This document shows positions 44,732 to 53,294 of a stretch of 64,000 bases of DNA, piece after piece. The position numbers and the translations under genes are program-made. This DNA comes from UBA6168 sp041392505. GTDB lineage: Bacteria > Bacteroidota > Bacteroidia > Chitinophagales > Saprospiraceae. The notes under the pieces were generated by a model. The model was not told the DNA's origin, did not search any database, and saw only the letters and a program-made list of their open reading frames with translations. Positions within the stretch are counted from its first letter, which is position 1. Each line of letters opens with the position of its first letter. The DNA is taken from positions 1 to 64,000 of the forward strand of contig JAWKLX010000043.1 of the NCBI GenBank assembly GCA_041392505.1, written 5' to 3'.

Positions 44732-45174
44732 TTAGTTCAAAGCGGCACAGCCTAAAGGGATATTTGCTGTCCCACACCAAAGAATGATGTGCGTGAATTT
44801 GCTGTCAACAGCTGATGCCAATTTGATGTATTGCTCACCATTCGACCAACCGACCCTACCACCCGAAGGTTTGATTACCGTTCGCCGGATCAGGGGTAAA
44901 AGTTTGTGAGGTAGATAGGTAAATAGATACTATACAGCTAATTCGGTTGTGAAATTGCTCCCAAAGCGAAAATTTTCCCGTCCTCATCTGTCCCTACCTC
45001 AACGGTGCTCGCTGTGGGTGTCCCGTTTTCCGCAACGAAAGTACCAGAATTGGCCACTGTGAATTGTCCGGTAGGCACGCTGGAATCGATAATTTCTGGA
45101 TCATCATCATTGTTGCAAGCGGTAAACGCCAAAAACAAAAAAGCAAGTAAAGTCAGGTTTTTAAAGATAGTCAT
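44732..45174 (-). pseudogene. DM13 lipoprotein, frameshifted
   Basis: The ATG at 45174 gives a lipoprotein start (LLAFLFLAFTAC, C20) and 78 codons to a stop at 44938. Beyond it, DM13 sequence continues in other frames: SNFTTELAV, then SIYLSTSQTFTPDPANGN, then GWSNGEQYIKLASAVDSKF and THIILWCGTANIPLGCAALN with the conserved WC and a proper stop at 44732. At least three indels separate these pieces. It is either a decaying gene or a stretch with several base-calling errors. It heads the minus-strand group of DM13, barrel and DoxX genes. Confidence 0.8.
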
Positions 45175-45284
45175 GATACAATTAGTTTGTTTGACAGACT
45201 TTCCACCAAAACCAATGATGGCTTTGCTGGTGCAGTCTGGTTATTGACAAAAAGTGTTGAAAGTCAATTGATTACACCCCACAT

Positions 45285-45983
45285 TTAGCAGGTGATATGC
45301 TCCGTCAGAGCCATTTCCCGTAGTTTTTCCAAATCCCTTACGAGCAGGTACCGCCGATTAAAATGGATAATATTCTGTTGGCGGAGGTCATTCAAAACAG
45401 TGGTCATGCTTTGCCGGGAAGCTTGGCACAAGCTGCCCAATTCCTGATGTGTCAGGATGTTGCGGACCACTTTTTCAAAGCCGGCATTGCGCCCAGCCTT
45501 CTCTGTGTATTCCACCAAAAAATGGAGAATCCGTTGCCGGGTGCTCATCAATTCCATATTAAGTAGGTGGCGGTGCGTTTCCATTTGCCGTTTTACCAAT
45601 CCTTGCATCACCATGCGGGAAAGAAACGGGTGCTGCGACATCAAATTGAGGAAGCCCAATTTTGGGATTTCCTTGATAATGGTTTCGGCCTTAGCCACCG
45701 CATAGCGATTGGTACCGAGGTCGCCAGAAACGATTTCGGGGTTGATAAATTCACCATTGAGAAACAACCCAACCGTCATTTCTTTATCAAAAATGTAGTT
45801 GTGCTGAAAGAGCAGCGCCTTTCCTTTTACAATAAAATAAATATTGTTTTCTGCCTGCCCTTGCCGGAAAATGAGGGCCCCTTTTTGGTAGGTTTTTTCA
45901 GGAAAAGAAACCAATATTTCCGTTAAATCCCATTGAGAGTTTTCGGTCCTAATTGCTGGGCGAAATGATGTGGCGGTATTCAT
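45285..45983 (-). CDS. Crp/Fnr family transcription regulator
   Basis: 232 residues from the ATG at 45983 (MNTATSFRPAIRTENS). An N-terminal cyclic-nucleotide-binding-like barrel (YQKGALIFRQGQAENNIYFI, GEFINPEIVSG) precedes a C-terminal winged helix (LTHQELGSLCQASRQSMTTVLNDLRQQ, ~178-204). The cysteines are not in an Fnr cluster pattern, so it is not an oxygen-sensing Fnr. The cAMP-binding arginine signature is not evident, so the ligand is open. It is upstream of the DM13 genes on the same strand and could regulate them (inference from position). Confidence 0.85.
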   Translation of the reverse strand: MNTATSFRPAIRTENSQWDLTEILVSFPEKTYQKGALIFRQGQAENNIYFIVKGKALLFQHNYIFDKEMTVGLFLNGEFINPEIVSGDLGTNRYAVAKAETIIKEIPKLGFLNLMSQHPFLSRMVMQGLVKRQMETHRHLLNMELMSTRQRILHFLVEYTEKAGRNAGFEKVVRNILTHQELGSLCQASRQSMTTVLNDLRQQNIIHFNRRYLLVRDLEKLREMALTEHITC

Positions 45984-46377
45984 ATTTTTAATTATTTTTT
46001 TACAAGAAATAACTTGACTTAATTGTCGGCACAAAGATGTAGGCTCGAACTGCCGCCAAACATCACAGAATGTTTACAAGAAAATCACGTATTTAATGGT
46101 GGGTGGTGAATGGTGAATGGTAAATTTTTACAAGCTGAAAATCAATCACTTAGGTAAGTAAAAAAATATTTTTAAGAAGAGAAAAAATTTGAAATCAGAC
46201 AAATCATTTGAAATATTATCACAGAATTAAATAGTTGGTTTTTCTTTCATTATAATGGTGTGATACTTCTGTGATATTTAAAAAGTAATTTTGTGAAATA
46301 CAAAAAACAATAGGAAGGGAAAGGTGTCAAATTGTTTATTTATTCACCAATTACCGTTCACCATTCACCATTAATTA
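45984..46377. repeat. Intergenic region with inverted and direct CATTCAC heptamer arrays
   Basis: No gene is seen in these 394 bases. An inverted array (AATGGTGGGTGGTGAATGG.., 46095-46124) and a forward array (TATTCAC CAATTAC CGTTCAC CATTCAC CATTAAT, 46341-46375) flank an AT-rich spacer. The forward array ends at the response-regulator ATG (46378). The two arrays are complementary. Confidence 0.7.
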
Positions 46378-47088
46378 ATGTCTGCAAAAAAAGTATTGAT
46401 AATCGAGGACGACCCAAACCTGATTGACTTATTGGAAATCCATTTAAATGATTTGCAATGCGATTTGGAAAAAGCAATGGATGGCCAGACGGGATTTGAC
46501 AAAGCGTCGAGCGGAGAATTTGACCTCATCGTATTGGATGTGATGTTGCCAGAAATGGATGGCCTCGAAGTCCTTCGCCGCCTGCGGGGGAAGGAAGTCC
46601 GCACCCCCATCTTGATGTTGACGGCCAGGTCGGAAGAGATCGACAAAGTTTTGGGCCTGGAGATGGGTGCCGACGATTATTTGACCAAGCCATTCAGCGT
46701 CCGGGAGTTCATTGCACGGGTGAAAGCCATTTTCAGAAGGATAGATTTATGGCAAAAAACAACGTCCCAAACAACCACAGGAGCTGCTCTCCAATTTGGT
46801 GACCTGGCCATCGATATGGACAAACGAAAAGTTACGATCCATGATAAACGGGTCGAACTGTCCCCTAAAGAATTTGACCTCCTGAGCCTCATGGCTTCCA
46901 ACCCCGGCAAAAGCTATGACCGCAGCCGCTTGCTGGATCTGGTTTGGGGTTACGAATTCGAGGGCTATGAACACACCGTCAATTCCCACATCAACCGTTT
47001 ACGTGGAAAAATAGAACCAGACATCGCCAATCCGACCTATATTTTGACGACTTGGGGGGTAGGCTACCGGTTTAATGAAGAGCTTTAA
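46378..47088 (+). CDS. OmpR-family response regulator
   Basis: 236 residues. Receiver domain: acidic pocket IIEDD (~8-12), phospho-acceptor D54 in IVLDVMLPEMDG, T in MLTARS and K in YLTKPFSVREF. C-terminal winged helix (~130-236) with the OmpR signature KEFDLLSLMASNPGKSYDR and TVNSHINRLRGKIE. It binds DNA after phosphorylation, presumably by the histidine kinase 81 bases downstream. The regulated genes are not evident from context. Confidence 0.94.
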   Translation: MSAKKVLIIEDDPNLIDLLEIHLNDLQCDLEKAMDGQTGFDKASSGEFDLIVLDVMLPEMDGLEVLRRLRGKEVRTPILMLTARSEEIDKVLGLEMGADDYLTKPFSVREFIARVKAIFRRIDLWQKTTSQTTTGAALQFGDLAIDMDKRKVTIHDKRVELSPKEFDLLSLMASNPGKSYDRSRLLDLVWGYEFEGYEHTVNSHINRLRGKIEPDIANPTYILTTWGVGYRFNEEL

Positions 47089-47090
47089 TT

Positions 47091-47162
47091 AATGGTAAAT
47101 GGTGAACGGTAAATGGCAAATTTTATAAGCCATTCACCACTCATCATTTACCATTTACCGTT
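47091..47162. repeat. Inverted pair of heptamer arrays between response regulator and kinase
   Basis: AATGGTAAATGGTGAACGG.. (47091-47116) faces CCATTCACCACTCATCATTT.. (47130-47162). Both are built from CATTYAC-type units in opposite orientation and can pair in register. The second ends 8 bases before the kinase ATG. Confidence 0.75.
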
Positions 47163-47169
47163 AAAAAAG

Positions 47170-48621
47170 ATGAATAGATTATACTGGAAAATATCCTCTA
47201 CCCTCCTTGCCTTGATGGCGGTCTTGGGGGTCGTTTATGTGCTGATTTCAGCGTACACGGCCGATAATTATTTCAAAGAAGTCAATCAACAATTGTATGG
47301 TGATGTGGCTAAACATTTGGTGAGGGAATCAAAGGTTAAAATGACGGGTGCGAGGGATTCGGCCATGCACGATATCATGCATTCCATGATGGTCGTCAAC
47401 CCGAGCATTGAGGTTTATTTATTGGATACCGTCGGGAATATCATTGATTATGTGGTGCCCAATCAAACGGTAGTTTTGAAAAAGGTCAACCTGCAACCAG
47501 TCAAAAAATTTATTGAAAATGATGGCCATATTTTCATCGAAGGCTGTGACCCAAAAAGCCATACGGCTTGTAATGTTTTTTCCGCTGCGCCTATTTACAA
47601 TAATGAGCAATTGGAAGGGTATGCCTACATCGTCCTGAATGGGGCTGCACAACAAGAAGTCTCTCATGCACTTCTCAACAGTTATTTTTTGAAATCAGGA
47701 ACGACTCTGTTTTTAGCTACTTTGATCGGTTCATTGCTAATTGGACTATTAGCTATTTGGCTGATTACCAGAAACTTGCAAGACATTATAGCTACTGTTC
47801 GCCGTTTCAAAGAAGGCGACCACAAGGCACGCATCGCCAAAGCAAGCGATAAAGATTTGGCCATGCTCTCCACGACATTTAACGACATGGCCGATACGAT
47901 CGAAGCGAATATTGAAGAATTAAAATCGGTGGAAAATCTTCGCCGGGAGCTCATAGCCAACGTGTCGCACGACCTCCGTACACCGTTGGCCATCATGCAA
48001 GGGTACGCTGAAACATTGCTTATCAAAAACGATAATCTTTCTTCGGAAGAGCGGCAAAAATATTTACAGATTGTCCTCGATAGCTCCGAAAAATTGTCCC
48101 ACTTGATTGCCCAGTTATTTGAATACTCCAAACTGGAAGCCAAGCAAATCCAACCCAATAAAGAGCCTTTTTACCTGCAAGAATTAGCGCACGATGTTTT
48201 GCAGAATTATCAATTGCTCGCCCGTGAAAAAGGAATTAACCTAAAAGTTGAAACTGCCGATAATTTGCCGATGGTATTTGCTGATGTGTCCTTGGTCGAG
48301 CGGGTTATTCAGAACCTGATGGACAATGCACTGAAATTCACGCAAGAAGGTGGGAGTGTGACTCTGGCTCTCCTTCCTGCTGGGAAATGTGTCGAAGTCC
48401 GGGTGGCGGATACTGGGCCGGGCATTTCTGAAAAAGACCAAGCCGCTATCTTTGAGCGCTACCGCCAAAGTGCCCCTTCGGATAAAAAGGCAAAGGGTGC
48501 TGGCCTTGGGCTGGCTATTGCCCGGATGATATTGGAACTACATGATGCTACTATAAAAGTGCAGAGTAAGATTAATGAGGGGACGGCTTTTATGTTTCGC
48601 TTGCCGGCGTATGGGGGGTGA
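47170..48621 (+). CDS. Membrane sensor histidine kinase
   Basis: 483 residues from the ATG at 47170 (MNRLYWKISSTLLALMAVLG); translation from farther upstream would cross the repeat array. Two transmembrane helices (~10-31 and ~178-200) bracket a periplasmic sensor domain. A HAMP segment, HisKA with H267 in NVSHDLRTPL, and HATPase_c with the N box (LMDNALKF), G1 (ADTGPGISE) and G2 (GAGLGLAIA) follow. It pairs with the response regulator upstream. The signal is unknown. Its last 32 bases overlap the convergent meaB gene. Confidence 0.93.
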   Translation: MNRLYWKISSTLLALMAVLGVVYVLISAYTADNYFKEVNQQLYGDVAKHLVRESKVKMTGARDSAMHDIMHSMMVVNPSIEVYLLDTVGNIIDYVVPNQTVVLKKVNLQPVKKFIENDGHIFIEGCDPKSHTACNVFSAAPIYNNEQLEGYAYIVLNGAAQQEVSHALLNSYFLKSGTTLFLATLIGSLLIGLLAIWLITRNLQDIIATVRRFKEGDHKARIAKASDKDLAMLSTTFNDMADTIEANIEELKSVENLRRELIANVSHDLRTPLAIMQGYAETLLIKNDNLSSEERQKYLQIVLDSSEKLSHLIAQLFEYSKLEAKQIQPNKEPFYLQELAHDVLQNYQLLAREKGINLKVETADNLPMVFADVSLVERVIQNLMDNALKFTQEGGSVTLALLPAGKCVEVRVADTGPGISEKDQAAIFERYRQSAPSDKKAKGAGLGLAIARMILELHDATIKVQSKINEGTAFMFRLPAYGG

Positions 48622-49612
48622 TTGTCGGCAATAAACCGAGCAATTGCCCAGCTGCATTTGCAGAGGAAATTTTTCCTGTAACTACCTCCTTTTCAAATTG
48701 TTGTAGTTGTTTTTTCACTTTTTCATTCGAAAAAAATAACCGCTTCAGCCCCTGCTCCAACAGTTCATAAAACCAGTTTTTAGCCTGCTGTTTCCGGTTG
48801 TTTTCAAACCAGCCATTTTGTTGGGTCATGGATTGGAATTCGTTTATCAAAGCCCAAATATCGGCCATTCCCTTTTGCTCCAAAGCGGAACAGGTCACCG
48901 CCTTCGGCGTCCAGCCATTTTCTTTTGGGGGAAATAAATGCAAGGCCATCGCATAGTCTTTCCTTGCGGATTTTGCCAATTCCAAGCGGTCGCCGTCGGC
49001 CTTATTGATGGCGATCAGATCGGCCATTTCTACGATGCCTCGCTTGATGCCCTGCAATTCATCACCCGCACCGGGCAGGAGCAACAACAGAAAAAAATCG
49101 ACCATGCCCGCCACCGTTATTTCGGACTGCCCCACCCCAACCGTTTCGATCAAAATGGTATCGAAACCTGCCGCCTCACACAGCAACATGGACTCTCGGG
49201 TTTTTGCTGCCACACCGCCAAGCGAATCGCCCGCCGGACTTGGGCGAATGAATGCCTGTGGGTGGACGGACAATTTTTCCATCCTCGTTTTATCACCGAG
49301 GATACTGCCCCTGCTCATCTGACTGGAGGGGTCAATGGCTAACACGGCGGGTTTGCGATTTTCATGTTCAATCAAATGACACCCAAACGCTTCAATGAAA
49401 CTGCTCTTGCCTACCCCCGGCGAGCCCGTGATCCCTATCCGTAAGGAGTGTCCGATGTGTGGCAGGCATTTTTCGATGATCTCTTGTGCCAGGGCTTGAT
49501 GTTCTGGTCGCTTGCTTTCAATCAGGGTAATGGCCCGGCTGAGCAAAACTCGTCGCCCGAGGATGCCCTCGGTAAATTCAGATGTAGCAGGCTGTTTTTT
49601 TCGCAAGGCCAT
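48590..49612 (-). CDS. meaB: MeaB/ArgK-type G-protein chaperone of methylmalonyl-CoA mutase
   Basis: 340 residues. P-loop GSPGVGKSS (63-71), AIDPSSQMSRGSILGDKTRM, the switch-like motif ETVGVGQSE and base-recognition NKADGD are typical. MeaB proteins protect and reload adenosylcobalamin in methylmalonyl-CoA mutase using GTP. No mutase subunit lies in the window, so it acts on one encoded elsewhere. The 3' end overlaps the histidine-kinase coding end by 32 bases on the opposite strand, so the two transcripts are antisense to each other there. Confidence 0.93.
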   Translation of the reverse strand: MALRKKQPATSEFTEGILGRRVLLSRAITLIESKRPEHQALAQEIIEKCLPHIGHSLRIGITGSPGVGKSSFIEAFGCHLIEHENRKPAVLAIDPSSQMSRGSILGDKTRMEKLSVHPQAFIRPSPAGDSLGGVAAKTRESMLLCEAAGFDTILIETVGVGQSEITVAGMVDFFLLLLLPGAGDELQGIKRGIVEMADLIAINKADGDRLELAKSARKDYAMALHLFPPKENGWTPKAVTCSALEQKGMADIWALINEFQSMTQQNGWFENNRKQQAKNWFYELLEQGLKRLFFSNEKVKKQLQQFEKEVVTGKISSANAAGQLLGLLPTITPHTPASET

Positions 49613-50432
49613 GTGGATGGGTCAGATACTTTAATAATAAGATTGAACGCAGATTGAACGGATTGAACAGATTTACACAGATTATAATTACGCCTATAAA
49701 AATCTACGAGCATCTGTTCAATCCTTTCTATATGCGTCCAATTCCTTATTTCCTCTTCAAAAAGATGTGATTTTTCGCTGCAAAAACTGTTAATGCATTT
49801 TAACAGGCACAAATTACCATTTTAACAATACTTATAAAGTTCTGGCATTTAGCGTTTTATAAAAATCTTCCAAAATTAACATTTCGCAGGGTCACACCAA
49901 AAGTGGTTAAAGTCCAATTAAACCATCCCCTGTCGGTGGTCAAAAAGTTGCGCCTCCAAACTCCCCTCCCTTTCTTTGTCCTCGTGAACAGGCAATACTT
50001 TTTTCATACATGTAGCACGGCATTCAGACCGTGCTACTTTTTAAAAGCAAAAATCTAAAGCAGTGATATAATAAGTTGGCAGTCAGTAGTTCGCAGTTTG
50101 AGCGCAGCGAAATCCCGAACTCGCTTCGGGATGGCAGTCAACAGTTTGGATGGGGAAAATAGCTGTTGTAATCTATTAAAAATTTCCATCCTCTAAACTT
50201 TTACAATCGGGTAACGCTCTCAAAATTCCGAACCCCACTAAACCAAAAATATTCAGACTCTCACCACGAAAAACCAATTAACACTCTCTTTCACACCATA
50301 AGATGTTTGCCCACTAAAAATTTACCAAACACCTTAACAACCTTATCCGGTAGCAGACAACGGCAACCTTGGTTAGTTAAAAGTGATTACCCAGACTCTC
50401 TTCGTCGTTGGCATGCTGCCGGTTTTTTCCCT
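49613..50432. other. Intergenic region with repeats and an orphan terminator
   Basis: 820 bases without a supportable gene. Contents: an array of GATTGAAC-type units (49644-49676) that can pair with ATCTGTTCAATC at 49713-49724; a plus-strand terminator-like hairpin at 50012-50037; and a CCCGAA..TTCGGG hairpin (50114-50130) like the one in the 24.6-kb element. The WD40 gene ends at 50433 from the right. Confidence 0.6.
50012..50040 (+). terminator. Orphan terminator-like hairpin
   Basis: GTAGCACGG pairs perfectly with CCGTGCTAC (9 bp, 8-base loop) and is followed by TTTTT. No plus-strand gene lies upstream within 1.3 kb except the histidine kinase. It could end an unannotated RNA or be a dispersed repeat. 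Confidence 0.55.
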
Positions 50433-51335
50433 TCAGGAAATATTCCACAAAATAATGGTCCGGTCATCGCTACAAGAAACAAGCGTTTTTTCGTGTTCAT
50501 GCCAAAGGAGACGATTGACGGAATTGAGGTGCCCGCCATCCCGGTTCAGCTCCAAAACTTTCAATAACTCATAGCTTTCTGCATCCCAGATTTTGATGGT
50601 TTTGTCCCGGCTTCCTGTGGCAAAAATATGACCCTTGGGATGGAAATCAATGCTGTTGATGGTAAACCAATGACCTGGCAAGGAATTGATTTTCACCAAA
50701 CCATTTTCCAAATCCCAAACGTTCAAATGCGCATCTCTTCCGCCACTGATAAGGCGTTTTTCATCCGGTGAATAACGGAGACAAAACACGGAGTTTTCGT
50801 GTGCCTTTTCTGCCCGACATTTCAGCTCCAACGTATCAGCATCCAATAAATAGATGCTATGGTCAGTGGCCCCGATAGCGAGTTCATTTCTTTTTTTTGA
50901 AAAGGCAATACACCTAAGCGACTGATTGGCAAGGTGGTACGACTCAATGGTTTTCATTTCAGGAATCGACCAGCGAGTCAATTTCCCCTCACCACCAGCC
51001 GTAAACAAGTGCTCTCCTACCCTTAAAATATCATATACCCCTTTCTCGTGATGGGCGACGTTTTTAGTCAGGGCAGGGTTTTCCAAGTCCACCCAATGAA
51101 TCCCCCCATTCATGTTACCTGCGACCACTTTTTTTTCTTTTATTAAAGTACACAAAGAAAAAACCTGGGTTTCGACTTTTGCCAAAAGTTGGCCCAAATC
51201 CGGGTCGTTCAAATCCCACTGAACGATCCAACCATCCCCCGCAGCGGAAAGGAAGGTATGGTCAGTTAGGCCTTCTGCGAGCGCATAAATCCCCGCATTG
51301 TGGCCAGTTAGCTGGGCTGTTTTTTTGATAATCAT
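50433..51335 (-). CDS. Seven-bladed WD40-repeat protein
   Basis: 300 residues, no signal peptide, about seven WD40 blades, enough for one closed propeller. Clear units include DGWIVQWDL (~36-44), GGRDAHLNVWDL, GSRDKTIKIWDAE and SDDRTIILWNI at the C-terminus. WD40 propellers are protein-binding platforms. Nothing suggests an enzyme. The gene stands alone, divergent from the phosphopantetheinyl transferase gene. Confidence 0.9.
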   Translation of the reverse strand: MIIKKTAQLTGHNAGIYALAEGLTDHTFLSAAGDGWIVQWDLNDPDLGQLLAKVETQVFSLCTLIKEKKVVAGNMNGGIHWVDLENPALTKNVAHHEKGVYDILRVGEHLFTAGGEGKLTRWSIPEMKTIESYHLANQSLRCIAFSKKRNELAIGATDHSIYLLDADTLELKCRAEKAHENSVFCLRYSPDEKRLISGGRDAHLNVWDLENGLVKINSLPGHWFTINSIDFHPKGHIFATGSRDKTIKIWDAESYELLKVLELNRDGGHLNSVNRLLWHEHEKTLVSCSDDRTIILWNIS

Positions 51336-51658
51336 AAATGTTGTTCAAAAATAAGAATGTCATATCTGACCTTGTGAAACTCCGAGTAATAACTGGTATT
51401 GTTACACAGAGAGACACAGCGGAAACACTGAGTTTCACAAGGTTTATTTTTTAATTTTTGAACACTCTATTTGAGTAGTGAAAAATCAATAGCAGTCGTC
51501 CATTTTCAAAAAATGTACTTTGCCATCGTAGCTTTGTTGCAAAGGAAGGAAAAAAGGAAATAAACGTGGAAGGTGTTTCGGTTTAAAGGCCTACTGGATC
51601 AGCTACTAAAAACCGTTAACCTACAATCAATTGTCACTAATCTTCTAATCAAAAAAAA
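51336..51658. repeat. Intergenic region with a 14-bp hairpin
   Basis: 323 bases, no gene seen. ACCTTGTGAAACTC (51369-51382) pairs perfectly with GAGTTTCACAAGGT (51430-51443), with an inner GTAATAAC..GTTAC pairing and a following T-rich run. It lies between divergent genes. Confidence 0.6.
51529..51536 (+). promoter_or_regulatory. Candidate -7 box TAGCTTTG for the PPTase gene
   Basis: Exact TAnnTTTG match 123 bases before the ATG at 51659. A leader of about 115 bases would result. Confidence 0.35.
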
Positions 51659-52306
51659 ATGCCACTTTGGAAAGAACAGGAATGGGAGCATGGCCACCAA
51701 TGGGCGGTATGGAAAATTGAAGAGGACGAAAAATTTTTCTTCGACCACTTGGTGCTGCATGAGTCCGAATCGGCAGAGGTGGCCCAACTAAAAGGCAGGC
51801 GGCGGTTGGAGTGGCTGGCCAGTCGGTACTTGGTCCATTTGATGGTATCGGACGAACCTGATTGGGACCGCATCCCCTTGCTGAAAGATGAATTTGGCAA
51901 GCCGCACCTCGACGACCACGAGTTGTACGTTTCCTTTTCCCATTCGTATGATTTTGTGGCGGTGATTTTAGGAAGGATGACGGTGGGCATCGACATCCAA
52001 AAATTTGTCCCCAAAATCACGGCTTTAGAGCGGAAATTTATGCGGGAGGAAGAAAGTGTCAGTTTGGGAAAAATGTCCCGTTTGGAACATTTACATATTT
52101 ACTGGGGGGCAAAAGAAGCCCTTTATAAATGTTATGGCCGGCGGCAGCTGGATTTCAAACAGCACATTTTAGTTGAGCCATTTGCCTACCAAGAATCAGG
52201 TAAAACGAGCGGCACCGTTTCCAAAAATGGCTTTCACCAAACGTATGATATTTTTTTTGAAAAAAGCGACAACTACTTTTTGGTCCATGCGCTCGAAACG
52301 GATTGA
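51659..52306 (+). CDS. 4'-phosphopantetheinyl transferase superfamily protein
   Basis: 215 residues, Sfp-type length. The metal/CoA motifs are VGIDIQK (D112) and WGAKEALYK (W149, K152, E153), with SFSHSYDFVAVI upstream. These transfer phosphopantetheine from CoA to carrier proteins. No polyketide, peptide or fatty-acid synthase is nearby, so the target carrier protein is unknown. The start MPLWKEQEWEHGHQWAVWKI has the family-like strand. The adjacent exonuclease gene converges 8 bases away. Confidence 0.9.
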   Translation: MPLWKEQEWEHGHQWAVWKIEEDEKFFFDHLVLHESESAEVAQLKGRRRLEWLASRYLVHLMVSDEPDWDRIPLLKDEFGKPHLDDHELYVSFSHSYDFVAVILGRMTVGIDIQKFVPKITALERKFMREEESVSLGKMSRLEHLHIYWGAKEALYKCYGRRQLDFKQHILVEPFAYQESGKTSGTVSKNGFHQTYDIFFEKSDNYFLVHALETD

Positions 52307-52314
52307 TTTCCCAT

Positions 52315-53070
52315 TCAGTCCCTACCCACAAAAACCACTTGATTTTCTTCGATCAATGGCTTCATCAAAAAACGCATGAGCAACTGGATCGTAGCCAAAA
52401 CGTCTTTCTCACAATAAATGGCGATCCGGTCCAATTCCTTATCTTCCCAATAAACCCGACCCACATCACTCCCATCAATATCATCTTTGGGAGAAGGAAA
52501 CCCAAGGGTAGCGGCCAGCAATTTCAGCGACGTATAATTTTTATAATCACCGAATTTCCACAGCTCCAGCGTGTCCAACAGATGTTTCGTTTCCCATGGC
52601 TTTTTGCCGTGCAACTGCAGTAAGGTCGGAAAGGGTAATTGATGGACGACCAGCCTCCGACAGATATAAGGTATGTCAAATTCCCGGATGTTATGGCCAC
52701 ATAAAAAGTGATAGCTGGGGTTGTTGTAGTACTGGTTAAGGAGGTCGCAAAACTCGGTTAACAATAATTTTTCATCATCGCTGGCAAACGATTTTAGCCT
52801 CACCACCGGGTTCTTGTTGGCGTCCCTGGCCAGCAAGCCGACCGAGATGCAGATGATTTTTCCAAACTCGGCATAAATGCCTGCTTTTTCTTGATAACAG
52901 TGGGCAATGTCTTCTTCGGTAGGTTCTGGAATGGTTTTACGGAGTATGCCTTTGCTTTTATGAGCCCATAATTCTTGGAACGTTTCGTCCAAATCACCGT
53001 AAACAGGCTGACCAGAAACACATTCAACATCTAAAAACAATATTTTGGTAATATCAATGTTGTGCAGCAT
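52315..53070 (-). CDS. 3'-5' exonuclease, PolB-like DEDDy type
   Basis: 251 residues. Exo I is FLDVEC (D14, E16). Exo II is FLCGHNIREFDIPYICRRL (second Asp). Exo III is YCEKDVLATIQ (Tyr, Asp). Together these give the DEDDy active site of the predicted 3'-5' exonuclease related to DNA polymerase B exonuclease domains, without a polymerase. Likely role: DNA repair or trimming in the cytoplasm. It converges with the PPTase gene and is divergent from the coiled-coil protein gene. Confidence 0.88.
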   Translation of the reverse strand: MLHNIDITKILFLDVECVSGQPVYGDLDETFQELWAHKSKGILRKTIPEPTEEDIAHCYQEKAGIYAEFGKIICISVGLLARDANKNPVVRLKSFASDDEKLLLTEFCDLLNQYYNNPSYHFLCGHNIREFDIPYICRRLVVHQLPFPTLLQLHGKKPWETKHLLDTLELWKFGDYKNYTSLKLLAATLGFPSPKDDIDGSDVGRVYWEDKELDRIAIYCEKDVLATIQLLMRFLMKPLIEENQVVFVGRD

Positions 53071-53294
53071 GAGGAGGTTTTGATTTTAGTGAAAGATTTT
53101 TCTCGGAACAACGAAGGCCAAAGTAATGGAATCCTTTTGACAACTTGAATAAAAACCGGAGGTAAATGAATGATCGAAATTTTGCTTATAAGATTTTCAG
53201 ATCATTCAATATTACAATCCCATAAATTTGCAATTAATACTCTGTAACAAAACTTTTAATGCAGAGCAATTAAATCTCATTAACACATTTTCAC

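Noticed and set aside
46341..46375. Heptamer array as a CRISPR or minisatellite clock
   Set aside because: Units are too short and too degenerate, and no spacers occur.
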